A DNA stretch of 21,015 nt from Auxenochlorella pyrenoidosa (taxonomy: Eukaryota > Chlorophyta > Trebouxiophyceae > Chlorellales > Chlorellaceae), in NCBI GenBank assembly GCA_001430745.1, contig KQ481950.1:940703-961717 (forward strand). The letters are read 5' to 3'. A program made the translations under genes and the position numbers. The notes under the pieces were generated by a model, which saw nothing but the letters and a program-made list of their open reading frames with translations, ran no database searches and was not told the DNA's origin. Shown one piece after another: positions 1 through 9,873 of this stretch (the stretch's first letter is position 1; the number at the start of each line of letters is the position of its first letter).

Positions 1-1046
1 CCACCCCCAGGTACAGGTTGGTGGGGTCCGACTGGTCGATGCCGTAGGCCACAAAGCACAGCACGCCGCCAAACAGCAGCAGCATCATGAACACGTCGGC
101 GTAGCACTTCAGGTACTTGATCCACCTGGCAAATTGCAGAGGAGCAGGGGAGTCTTGTGGGAGGGCAGGTGGGCAGCGCGCATGGCAGGCAGCGGACTAC
201 GCGGCGCATGCCTCCTGCAGTGCCTGCAGCTGCGCATGCCGCGAGCTGCCCTGGCTCCCCAGTGCTCGCCACAACCTGTACCCCGCACCAGGGCGTGGTG
301 GGCGGCGGCGTCAGCCGGTTCCACCCATACTTGGCTCGGTTTTGCAGCACCTGCGGAGTGAGGGGCGAGGCAGATGTCAATCGATGAGCAGGCGCTCCCT
401 TCCTCCATGCCACCGCGGTTGGCAAGGGCAGCACGCAGCACATGCGCAGCACAGCTGGTGGGCAGGCGTGGGGGGCGGCGCATGCAGGTGCTGCGGTACC
501 TGCGCGGAAGAGAGGCCGCCCTCAGGGGTGGCCCCATAGTACTCGAAAAGCTTGTCCACAGGCCAGGTGTGTTCTGCGCACAGGCAGGGTTGCAGGCGGT
601 GATCAGGTAGCGCAGGCCAGCGCTCACAGCTGTGCAAGCCTGTGAAACCGTCCAAAGCAGCGTGGGCAGTGCACCAGCGCCACGCTGCAGGCGGCAGGCT
701 GGGCCCCCCGTTTGCAGAACCGGTTCATCGAGGAAAAGTTACGGGAGACCAACAAGAGGCTGCAAACTGGCGGGGGTCGCCACACTGATTTGCACCGGCA
801 GTGGCAGGCGCCGACGGCAAGCCCTGGCTGCCCCCCACCTGTGAAGTCAATGTCCTTTCTGAGCTGGTCAGCCCGCGAGCTGCTGGCCACGCTGCTCTTG
901 CCGCCTCGTCGCAGGCGAGAGAGGCTGCTCCCCAGCTTCTGAGAAAGGCTCAGCTTGCCGGTAGAGGCAATGCTGCTGCCAACGGGCAAGTCGGAGGCGC
1001 CGCCGCCGTTGGCGGCAGGCACCTGGTGCGAACCGTCGGCAGCCAT
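1..1046 (-). CDS. Na+/K+-ATPase-like alpha subunit (P-type IIC), N-terminal exons, partial
   Basis: Partial gene; the C-terminal part lies beyond position 1. Four exons join in phase: 1046-839, 573-500, 350-289 and 125-1, all with GT-AG introns. Exon 1 gives a basic, Ser-rich cytosolic N-terminus with no family match. Exons 2 and 3 give EHTWPVDKLFEYYG and NRLTPPPTTP. The latter matches the LTPPPTTPEW signature of the animal Na+/K+-ATPase and H+/K+-ATPase cation-ATPase N domain. Exon 4 gives WIKYLK, then a hydrophobic first membrane helix with GGVLCFVAYG, then NLYLGV, again as in animal alpha subunits. The family pumps Na+ (or H+) out against K+ at the plasma membrane using ATP and an aspartyl-phosphate. 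The catalytic DKTGT loop is outside the window, so ion specificity cannot be judged. I chose ATG 1046 because of its purine-rich GC context (gccgcgATGG). An in-frame ATG at 1121 would add 25 residues, but a possible 3' splice site (ttttgcag) lies between them. Confidence 0.88.
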
Positions 1047-1284
1047 CGCGGCGGAGAAGCCTGCAAAATCGTTCGAATAGCGCGAAAGATGATCAAGAAC
1101 TAAGCCTTTACACCCTCGCACGCTGCGACGAAGGCCGGCTCCCGACGCCCTGGCACCTGAGTGTCAGACTACGACAGGCCGTTGCAGATTGCTAGTAGGT
1201 TTCTACGTCCATGAATGTGATCTAAGACGACCTTCCCCGTTGTGCACACTCTGGCAACACAGGGAGGAACCCTTGGTGGTTTCT

Positions 1285-1302
1285 GCGGCCGCCTGCGGCC
1301 GC
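1285..1302. repeat. Two adjacent 8-bp GC palindromes
   Basis: GCGGCCGC occurs at 1285-1292 and again at 1295-1302, separated by CT. The arrangement is visible directly. In DNA this GC-rich it may be coincidence, but it sits in the divergent promoter region and could be a CpG-rich protein-binding site. Confidence 0.4.
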
Positions 1303-1616
1303 TGTGTGCTCCAGCAGTGACAAGGAGTGCAGAAGTACCGAAGCAAAGTTGAGAGAGCGAACAGGTCGCAAGCAGTGAGCCCGTCCAATGCCTGCCGCAC
1401 GCAGCGTGGCCTGCGCCAGCGACGCAGGGCTCCCCCACAGGAGGAAGCTGCACCCTGGCCCCCCTTCCCGTTGAAGCCCAGGGTCCCCCTGGCTCTGTCA
1501 CCCCTCAGCAATACATGTATCTTTCACTTTGCATGCCAACGCTCCCAGCATAAGGTCTGCCGCGCAGAGTAAAGGCAAATGGGGCAAACAGTTCGTTGTG
1601 CACCCCGTACTGCCGG

Positions 1617-1760
1617 CTGGCTGCTTCAGCTCATGATATTATTGTGACAATGTTTTAACAATTTGGTTCCTTGTCCACCTGCTGCCAGCTGGCTGCTGCA
1701 ACTCTTGATAATTGTTCTCTGTTCAAGGGCAGGAGCCTTGTCCACAGTCTTCGTTGCAGA
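1617..1760. repeat. Degenerate tandem duplication, period about 70 bp
   Basis: CTGGCTGCTTCAGCTCATGA at 1617-1636 recurs with few changes at 1689-1708, where it reads CTGGCTGCTGCAACTCTTGA. CCTTGTCCAC at 1669-1678 recurs at 1736-1745. The period is 67-72 bp, so this looks like an old tandem duplication of a non-coding segment with small indels. Confidence 0.6.
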
Positions 1761-2334
1761 GCGCCTGCTACCAGCTATCCCTTGCCGCAAGTGGACGGCA
1801 GCGCTGCCGTCAAGAGGTGCTAGCAGCTCTAAGCACACGGCTTGCAGGCGTGGTCAGCAATGTTCCGCAGAGCCTCCGCCCCGTCTGGCACTCCCTGTGT
1901 TTATATCCTTCCAGTGGCTCTTTTGCGCGCATCTCATGCGCCTGCCAGCCCATACCTCCCCAGCCAGCCCTGGATCAGCACAGGTGCCGCCAGGCACAGA
2001 TGCGCCGTCCTTCAGCGGCCCATGCGTCAAGCTTGCCGCCAAGACGACGGGACCTTCCGAGGGGCAGAGGGAACTGCCACGGGCGAGCAACCTCAGCAGG
2101 CCTGCAAGCCTGCGGGCGGCGGTGCTTTCCAATGGTTGCCGCCATTCACGCTCCGGCCCAGCACTTGATCGCCTCCTGCCCATCACTTGATTGCACAGTG
2201 CAGGGGATGCTGCCGCGGTGTGGTAGCTGCGCCACGGCAGCGGGTCCAAGATGCTTTGCCCACATCCCAAATTGGGACCCAATGCATGCGCCGTTGTGAG
2301 CCTCGGGTCCTGCCAACCCGCGGCACAGCCCTCA

Positions 2335-2630
2335 GGCTTGCAGGGGCATATCGCAAGATTCAATGGCACTGGGCAGCTCCCAACTTCTTTAGCTCAGCCC
2401 CTCACTGCACCTGCCCCACCTGTGCGGCAGCGAACGAAGGGCATACAGGGACATCCCAAGGCAACACGATGCCACTTGGCCCCTCCCGGCTTGCCCAGCT
2501 CAGCCTCCCACTGCACAAGCATCACCTGTGTGGCCGTGACCCAGGGCATGCAGGGGCAGATTGCAGGCGTTGATGGTACTTGGCAGCTCCCGACTTCCCC
2601 AGCTCAGCCTTTCTCAGCGCCAGCACTGCC
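2335..2630. repeat. Three degenerate tandem units of about 105 bp
   Basis: Three units begin with related G/C/A-rich cores near 2338 (TTGCAGGGGCATAT), 2438 (GGCATACAGGGACATC) and 2543 (GGGCATGCAGGGGCAG). Each is followed after about 45 bases by a CAGCTCCC- or GGCCCCTCCC-like stretch and then TAGCTCAGCC or CAGCTCAGCC. Units 1 and 3 are the most alike, and unit 2 has diverged. The repeats lie upstream of the TmpA-like gene and keep one plus-strand frame open, but the translated text has no family resemblance. I treat it as DNA repetition rather than a gene. Confidence 0.6.
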
Positions 2631-3137
2631 GCTGAGTGGCAGGGAGCGCGGCAAGCGGGTGGTACTGCACACACGCCAGAACGCGCGCAGCTCGCTGTCT
2701 CGACGTTCGTCCACTAAACTGGCACGTAGCAATCCCGGTTTGATCCCAGGTGGACTTCCCGCCCGAATCCTGGCAGCTCGTTAACCCAGAAGGTAGGTGG
2801 CCTGCTGCTGGGGCGAGTTTTCGTGCTTCATCGGATCATAAACGCAGGTAAATACACAGTGGGGTGCAACGGTGCGCACTGCTAGCCCGGCCGCTCTGAG
2901 AAGGGGCAGGCAGCAGGGCTGGCCAGTGCCGCCTGCACTGCAGGTGACAGCTTCCACAGCTGCCTACAAGCCACTGTCAATCCATCCAGATTGCAGGCGG
3001 GAGCCTGCTGCCGCAGGAGATCAGCGAGGAAAAGGCACCTGCCATTGGCGCAGTGCATGCCTGGCAGTCACCGCTGCCAACCAGCGGCGCACAACCAGCG
3101 CAACCACGGCGGCGTCAGAGAGCAGAGGGGCGCCATC

Positions 3138-6018
3138 ATGACGGCTGCCGCCAACGAAGCTTGCAAACTGGCAGAGGCTGAGGAGGGGAAGAGCATCGCC
3201 AGCCTGACCGCCGCCTGCGCGGCGGCGACGGGACCTGCTGCCGCGCCTCCAAAGGATGCGGTACAGGCAGTGCGCCGCACCTTCAGCCGCAGCTTGAGCG
3301 CCGAGTACAACGTGGAGCTGGACCCCAAGCTCCTGGAGGCTGGTGAGCGCCCAATTCAGAGCCCAGAAAGCCGGCAGCGGAGCATGCCTGCCGCCGTAGC
3401 TGTGGTTGAGAGTGGCGACCCGTGGAGCGCGTCCGCTTTACGCCCGCCACCACCCTGGACCTGCAGCCAAGCACCCCGGGCTGCACCACCACTTCCTGCT
3501 CTACCACGCCTTCTTTGCGGCGGCCGTTGTCAGCAACCTCGTCATGCTGGTGCTGACCACCTGCGGTGCGCGCCTGCAACGCCGGCCAGCCCCCCGCCGA
3601 TTGCCAGCCCTGGTTCTGCGCACCGCATGTGGCAGCGTCAACGGTCACGACAGTGTGCCCGCTCGGCGCGCTGAGCCACAGGCCCGCGCTGAGCCAAAAG
3701 CCCACATCCCCCCACATGCGCAGGAGCCGTGCAGCTGGGGCGCATCAATTCTGGTGCTGTGGGCCTCATCTTGCTCTCTGTCAGCTGCCTCATGCGCTCT
3801 GAGCTCTTCCTGACCGGGCTGTACTGGGGCACGTGCGTGCTGGGCCGCGGCGTGCCCTGCACGCTGCGCGCCTGGCTGACGCACGTGCCCTTCCACGCCC
3901 CTGGCGGCCTGCACTCGGGCTGCGCGGTTGCAGGCTTCGCCTGGGAGGTCGTGTGAGTGGCGGGCTGGAGCAAGGGAGGAGGGAGGGTTGTGCGAAGTGG
4001 GCATCCAATCAGGGCTCTCTGGCCTTGCTCGAGTGATGGACAGGCTGTGGGTGAAGACAAAGCACGCCCATTTTGGGCACCACACCTGTCCCGCATGCAG
4101 CATGTGCCCCCTGGCAAATCCCCTCCTCTGCGCCCCCTGTTTGCAGTTATGCCTTCCAGTGGTGGCTGCTGCCCGTGCACGGCCCGGGCCTGACCTCCTC
4201 ACCGGTGGGGCTGCTGGCCTCCATCACCTGCATCCTGCTCGTCCTCCTGCTGGCTGCCATGCTGGCGCTTGCCATTCCTGCCGTCAGGTGCGGCTGCACA
4301 CTGGGCCGAGGGCTCCCGGCTGGTCAGGCGCACTCTGGCAAGGGCGGCTAATAGGGGCGCAGTATGGGAGGGAGCTGGCACGGAAGCCGCCAGGGGGAGC
4401 ATGTGGCTGCTTACGAGCCTGCGTGGGATACCGCCCTTCACCCCCCACCCCAACCCCACCCCTCGTTCCCCTCACCAGGCACCGCCACCACAACTCGTTT
4501 GAGCTGAGCCACCGCTACATGGGCTGGTCCCTGGTGGCGGTGACCTGGGTGCACATCTGGACCGCCGCGGCGTTCTTTTCCCGCTACGACTCGCAGGGGC
4601 AGCCCCTGGCGCAGCCCAGCAGCACGGGTCGGGTGCTGCTGCGCGACGCCGACCTGTGGTGCACGCTGGCAATCACCCTGCTGGTCTTCCATCCCTGGTA
4701 GGGGGGAGGGGTTGGCGCAGGGTAACAGCCCTTGCTGCGCTTGCTGGAGGGCCCCAACGCTGGCTGGGCACACGGGCACGCTGCCTACAGCTGCGCGGGT
4801 CATGCCGCTCACATAGCAAGCTCACGTGCAGCACGCTGCCCCTGCCCTGCGGGGATCGTGCCCGCTCCTGGATGCAGGCTCTTTGTGCGGCGGCGCACCG
4901 TGGCAGCAACGGTACCGCACCCACGCACCTGCCTGGTCCTCTCCGGCTTCCGAGGGCACGCGCCCGCTGGCACGGCTGGGCGCATCTCCACGCACTGGGC
5001 GGGGGAGTGGCACAGCTTTGCTGCTGTGAGCGGGCCGCGCACCACGGGCAGCTTGCTGGCAGAGGCTGGCAGCCATGCCATGGTCATCGCGCCGGCTGGC
5101 GACTGGACGAAAGCTCGCGTGGCGGAGGTGGCACGGATGGCGCAGCCTCACGCCACGCAGGTGTATGTGCGGCTGATCCGGGCACCAGGTGTGGCAGAGG
5201 GAGGGAAGCTGCCTTGCATGCCATGTCATCGCTGGCCCTTGCCGCTTGCATCCAGATGACAAGCACACAACGCTGCGAGCTTCTGATGTCAGCATGCAAC
5301 CTGGAGCTTACGGCCCCCCTGGCCCTGGGATGATGTGCGCTGGCCTGTGCACCCTCCTGCGCAGGCTTCATGTACACGACTCGCATGTGGGAGCGAATTG
5401 TGGTGGTCGCCTCTGGCGCGGGCATCGCCCCCGTGCTACCCTGCGTGCTGCAGCGCATCGCCCCCTCCATCTTTGTTGTGTGGATCGCCGCCCGGTAGGT
5501 GATGAAGAATTGCTGGTTTTGCGGGGTGCAGGCGGCAGGCTTGTCCTGCTGCGCCTGTCGACCTCATCGCCCCAGATGCCGGGCACGGCTAATAGTCTGG
5601 GGGGGGCAGCCTGAGCATCCAGCGGCTGCCCGCCTTCCCTCCAGGCCCGAGCGGTTTGGGCCGGTGCAGAAGATGCTGGAGGAGGGCCTGGACAGGGACA
5701 AGCTGTGGATCCACGACACCGCGGAGGAGGCAAGCTCGCTGCCTTTGCCCGCCCTGGTGCTGCTCATGCTCCCGAAGCGGCGCCACCAGTGTTTGCCCCT
5801 GCCGCTCCTCCCTGCATGCGCTTCACAGGCTGCTGAACCAGAGTGGGCAGTGCACCCTGCAGGGACGGCCGGATGTGCTGCAGCTCACTCTTGAGGCAGT
5901 CAAAAAGGAGCAGGCGCAGGCTGTGTATATTGTCTCAAACTTGCCGCTGACATACTCGGTTGTACGTGGCTGCCGGGCTGCTGGAGTGCCCAGCTACGGC
6001 GCCATCTGGGACTCTTGA
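3138..6018 (+). CDS. TmpA-like multi-pass membrane flavoprotein oxidoreductase
   Basis: Nine exons give about 531 residues: 3138-3342, 3467-3565, 3724-3952, 4147-4287, 4479-4697, 4878-5188, 5365-5494, 5645-5729 and 5842-6018. Residues 1-68 are an Ala-rich soluble N-terminus. Residues 82-298 hold five or six membrane helices, with His-bearing motifs GLHSGCAVAG and FELSHRYMGW. Residues 298-531 are a ferredoxin-reductase-like module: GEWHSFAAVSG and AGDWTK (flavin side), VVVASGAGIAPVLP (pyridine-nucleotide loop), LQGRPD, and the terminal motif GVPSYGAIWDS. This order matches the TmpA membrane oxidoreductases of fungi (TmpA acts in Aspergillus conidiation signalling) and the membrane-reductase end of some NRPS-like proteins; no adenylation domain is present. 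Electron transfer from NAD(P)H via flavin across a membrane is inferred, and the substrate is unknown. The exon 1/exon 2 acceptor and the last intron are the least certain junctions. The intron after 5729 would be GC-AG. Confidence 0.82.
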
Positions 6019-7281
6019 CCCTGCCCTCCATCTGTTGGGTTGGTCTCGCTGCTGCTCTCCAGAACGTGCGGATGCTCAGCTGCCCAAGCGGCGCATGCCA
6101 GCCCCTGGCAGCTCCCGCCACACCGCCAGAAATTGGCACCAGCCACATTCTGCCCCAGCTCTCTGCTTGCAAAGCCTGCGTTGGACAAAGTGAAGCGTGT
6201 TTCATTTCAAATTTCGTCTACAGCCATGCCCGCACCGTCTACACTCTCAAGCTTCATTCACCCATGCAGGCCCCCTCCTATGATCAGAACCCTGATCAGG
6301 AACCCTGCTTGTCGCGGTTGGCATCTGTACAGAAACATGTTCTCCTCTTGGTTGCTCCCGCACCAACAAGCTCTGCCAGTTCACATCTTGTCGTCACGTA
6401 ATCTTTCGCAACTGTCGGTCTGAAATTGTTTTGGCTTGTGCGCCCTTCTTGTGTTAGGCCTTTTGCCTGCCCGTACCGTCTGCCCAGCCACACTCGATCA
6501 TAGTACTCACGTGTCTGATTCGTTAACCTGAGTTGCGAAAGCCTGCCGGAGTCAAGCAACCGGGTTTTAAGTTCCCTTATTTCTTCTAGCTTTCAGCTTG
6601 TGATTCTCATTTAAATTTGCAGACAGATCCCTGCTTGGCGCTGCTGAGTGCTGCAGCTGCCTGCAAGACATCCTTGCATTTACTAGCAGACTGCAAGGCG
6701 AGGCAACTGTCAACACCAGGCTTCATTCAAACACCAATCTGAGTGACTTGGACTTGCATGACAGTGCTGCCCTGGCTAGTGCCTCTGTTGCAGTGGAGCA
6801 GCCGCCGCCGCTCATGCCCCTGCTGCACAGCCTGCCGCCCACCCGCCCCTCGCCACTTTGTTGCTGCCTCCTGCAGGGTGTGTGCGCAGCCACCTGCACG
6901 AAGTGTGGACCACGTTCCCAAACCTTGAATATGCCACATCGCAACTTCTGTTGCTTAGAATGTAAAGCATCTCCCAGTGGCAGGTCTAGGCACATGAAAG
7001 CAAGGTGGGGCGCTGGGATGTTGACGGTGGGCAGCAGCGGGCGCAGCGCCGTTCTGGGCTCATGAGGGGCCACGCACAGCGGCGCAGTGATGCTATACTC
7101 ATCTGTCAATCTGCAGTGAGCACCAGAGGGACAAGCAGTTTTGGAAAGGGCTCGCTGAGGCGAACAGCTTGGGGACGGTAGCTTTGGGCGCCCCTTTCCA
7201 CTCGACTGTTGCAAGTCAGAAAGAGGCCGATACATAGATCAGTACACTACGGGCGGGGAGGAGGTAGGAGCAGGCGGCGTC
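6019..7281. other. Intergenic region: 3' end of the TmpA-like gene and promoter of RPC25
   Basis: No coding exon can be supported on either strand. The stretch 6330-6620 is more AT-rich than its surroundings and includes ATTTAAATTTGCAG near 6609. A TGTAA motif at 6961-6965 is the only plus-strand candidate for a green-algal poly(A) signal, but it is 943 bp past the stop and so is doubtful. The last few hundred bases before 7282 should hold the RPC25 promoter. I see no TATA box or tRNA-like fold. Confidence 0.45.
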
Positions 7282-9401
7282 ATGTTCATCCTCTCCAAGC
7301 TCGAGGACACCGTGCGCATAGCGCCACAGGTGGGCGAATGCACCAGCAACGTCTATGTATTTGACTCCGCATGCCCCGCCATGCATGCGCCTCGTTGGTT
7401 ATCACCCCCGCTGCTGCTGTGGAGGGCCGCTGCCGCCAGAGCCTGTGCCGCCAACCATTCCTGCGGCTGCATCATCCCGCTTCTTCTTCGCCATGCAGGA
7501 CCTGGGCAAGCCCGCTGAGATGGCCATTACAACAGCAATCGAGCGCACCTTTTTGGACAAGGTGGGTGGCTGCCGGGCTCGACATGGGTCAGCAGGCACC
7601 TCGGCGGCGGTGCACACGCAGCCTCAGCAGCGCAGCAACAGGTGCACCCGAGCTGTCAGCGGGAGGCCGAGGCCCGCTTGTTGGCCGCACCATCCAGATC
7701 CGGTGCTGTCAGCGGCAAGCCGAGGCGCTGCCTGCGCCGCCCCCGCTCCCCACCTCTGCACCTCTTGCCTTGCCTGCTGGGCGGCTGCAGGTGGTGGCCG
7801 GGCTGGGCCTGGTGGTCACTCTGTACGACATCTTGTCAATCGGGGACGGCTACGTGTACCACAGCGACGGCGGGGCGCACTACAAGTGAGCCCGCAGGGG
7901 TGGGGGCCGGGGGCCGGGGCCCAGGGGCAGGGCGCAGCGCAGGCCGGGGCGCTACTCCTGCCGCCGCCTCGAGGGCCGTGCACCGCTCACAGCCGGTGCG
8001 CCGCCACCTGCCAGCGACGTGGGCAGGCAATCAGAGGAGCCGGCGGTGCAGACGGGGTGCTGCCCGTGCCACGTCCGGCCGCTGCCGTCGACCCTGCTTG
8101 CACGGCGCTGCATTCTCCCCTGCTCCGCAGGGTGTCCTTCCGGGTGGTGGTCTTCCGCCCCTTTGCCGAGGAGCTGCTGGTGGGCAAGGTGCACAAGATG
8201 ACCAAGTGAGCGGGGCAGGGCAGGGCTGGGGCGTGCTCGCTGCTGCTGGCCGGCCGGCACGTCTGTTTTTCAGCGGGGCCGTTGCTGGCAGGCAGGGCGC
8301 GCAATGCATCGCTGATGTTGGGCACAGGAGCACGGAGGGGCAGCGGGAGGGGATGTAGAGGGGGCACATGTTGCAGAGATGTGGGGAAGGCATCGTGTCA
8401 CCAATCAGAACCAACTGGCGCCGCGTTCCCCCACCACCCCACCCCCACCCCCAACCCTCAACCCCCACCCCCACCCCCACCCCCCAAAGGGACGGCCTGC
8501 ACATCGACCTAGGCTTCTTCCGGGACGTTCTCATCCCGCCGCACGGCTTGCCCGAGCCCAGCTACTGGCACGAAGATGACGAGGTGGGCTGCGCTCGTCG
8601 CGGCTGCCTGCCTGCCCGGCCAGCCTCCTGCCGGCCCTGTTTCGCCACCTTTGACCCGGGCAGAGCACTCTGCCAGCATGTCCCTGCATGTCCCTGCCCA
8701 GCCAGTGCACGCGCACCCTCTGCCTGCTCGACCTGCGCGGCCCCCGCCCCCCGCAGGCCTGGCTGTGGCGGGTGGAGGGGCAGGACCTGTTCTTCGAGCG
8801 CGGCCTGCCGCTGCGCTTCAAGGTGCAGTCCGTGCGCTTCCACGCGGTGCCCACGCTGGCGGAGCAGCAGGCGCAGGTGCGCGCGGCGCGCGGCCTGCCG
8901 CTGACGCCTCGGCGCTGGTCCCCTCTGTGAGCCTGCATGCGCGGGGCTCTGCACTGGCCGGCCGGCTGGTGGCGTGGCTGCTCGCCCGACTTTGTGCGCT
9001 GCCTGCCTGCCTGCCTGCCTGCCTGCCGCGCTGCAGAAGGAGGAGGGCGTGCCAGTGCTGGGCACAGATGCCCGGCCGTTTGTTCCCATGGAGGTCATGG
9101 GGCGGGCGGATGGCGACGGCCTGGGCATGGTGCACTGGTGCGCTGCCGGGGATCGCAGCCCAAGGCCTGGAGATGGCAGCCAAAGCCAACGTGCCAGCCA
9201 ACAGCCTTGCCTGGCGGCGCGCCTGCGATGTATGCGCCCGCACAGCAGTGGCGGCTGCAGGGTAGCGCCTTCCTTGGTTGATGTCTGCTGCATGCGCCCT
9301 CCCCTTCCCCCCCGCCACACCTACACACACCCCACCATCCCCACCCACCCACCCCCGCCACCTGCAGGTATGCCGCTGACGGGGAAGACATGGCGGAGTG
9401 A
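7282..9401 (+). CDS. RPC25: DNA-directed RNA polymerase III subunit RPC8 (Rpc25/POLR3H)
   Basis: Eight exons join in phase into 209 residues: 7282-7329, 7499-7561, 7791-7885, 8131-8205, 8490-8583, 8757-8876, 9037-9137 and 9368-9401. The length agrees with yeast Rpc25 and human POLR3H, which are a little over 200 residues. The N-terminus MFILSKLEDTVRI, then LYDILSIGDGYVYHSDG and FRVVVFRPFAEELLVGKV, form the Rpb7-type N-terminal domain and the start of the S1/OB fold. LGFFRDVLIPPHGLPEPSYW and the Trp-rich WLWRVEG are the Pol III-specific C-terminal part, and the protein ends near GLGMVHWYAADG. With RPC9 (Rpc17) it forms the stalk of Pol III, which binds emerging RNA and helps initiation on tRNA and 5S genes. 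All introns are GT-AG. Intron 4 ends in a long C-rich tract and intron 6 in a TGCC microsatellite. This is an essential single-copy housekeeping gene in other eukaryotes. Confidence 0.95.
8429..8485 (+). repeat. C-rich (CCCCCA)n tract upstream of a splice acceptor
   Basis: This degenerate CCCCCA/CCCCAC repeat fills the 3' end of RPC25 intron 4, directly before the CAAAG acceptor at 8489. It replaces the usual T-rich polypyrimidine tract. Similar but shorter CCCCAC tracts precede acceptors at 4478 and 9367. Confidence 0.75.
9000..9027 (+). repeat. (TGCC)7 microsatellite
   Basis: Seven perfect TGCC units sit in RPC25 intron 6 and end nine bases before the acceptor dinucleotide at 9035-9036. 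Unit-number variation here would change the pyrimidine tract next to the splice site. Confidence 0.85.
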
Positions 9402-9873
9402 CGCCGGCACACACCGGTGCCTCGGTTCCACAGCTTGGCTGCCGGCCAGCGCTTGCTACAGCAGCCCCTGCCCCCCTCATGCTTGTCCATCTCCCTTGCT
9501 CCCAGCACTGCAAACTGATGCCCTCCATGCCAAAATGTTCACATGCTACCCTCGCATATTGCATCCTTACTGACACTCTGCCCTGCTCAGCCTGTCAGGC
9601 TCTCTTGTAGGCAGCTCCTTGCTCTCAATGCTCCCTCAGCTTGCTCAGACAATTCCTCGATTTTCCACTGCCCACCCACATGCCGGGTCAATGCTTTCGT
9701 TACAACACCCGGCCATATGCGATTGGAAATAGGCCCAACTGATTATGAGAAGAAATTCGCAGTCCCAGCCAAGAGCAAGTGAACAGGCAAGACAAAATGA
9801 TGACACGACGACACAACTGATGTTGACAACCGACAACTTCACACAGGCAACATGATTGGCTTGGGGCTGCGCG
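9402..9873. other. Convergent 3' region between RPC25 and the CTFxP-repeat gene
   Basis: The stop codons of the plus-strand RPC25 gene and the minus-strand repeat-protein gene are 472 bp apart. Both 3' untranslated regions must fit here and may overlap. The sequence is less GC-rich than the exons. No additional exon is supported. Confidence 0.55.
9700..9704 (-). terminator. TGTAA candidate polyadenylation signal for the CTFxP-repeat gene
   Basis: TGTAA reads on the minus strand here, 170 bases past the stop codon at 9874. TGTAA is the established poly(A) signal in Chlamydomonas and Volvox. Its use in this organism is inferred. Confidence 0.45.

Larger units (their letters stand above)
1047..3137. 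promoter_or_regulatory. Divergent intergenic region between the P-type ATPase and TmpA-like genes
   Basis: About 2.1 kb separates two divergent start codons, so both promoters should lie here. Open frames exist on both strands, the longest about 195 codons. Their translations are low-complexity Pro/Ala/Ser/Cys-rich and match no family I recognise, so I read them as chance frames in GC-rich DNA. The region holds a short AT-rich patch near 1625-1720 and two degenerate tandem repeats listed separately. I see no clear TATA box or tRNA. Confidence 0.5.

Noticed and set aside
712..942. Plus-strand frame with a coiled-coil-like EEKLRETNKRLQ stretch
   Set aside because: It lies in the first intron and exon 1 of the P-type ATPase on the other strand. 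Joining 839 to 573 in phase reproduces the family sequence, so the frame is coincidental.
1663..2369. Long open frames on both strands upstream of the TmpA-like gene
   Set aside because: The translations are low-complexity with no domain, splice pattern or family resemblance, and GC-rich DNA gives long frames by chance.
2735..2790. tRNA-like T-arm text (GGTTTGATCC, CCCGAATCC)
   Set aside because: No matching acceptor stem, D-arm or anticodon stem could be laid out on either strand.
6723..7235. Minus-strand frame of 170 codons between the TmpA-like and RPC25 genes
   Set aside because: The Pro/Ser/Cys-rich text has no recognisable family and no plausible exon partners.
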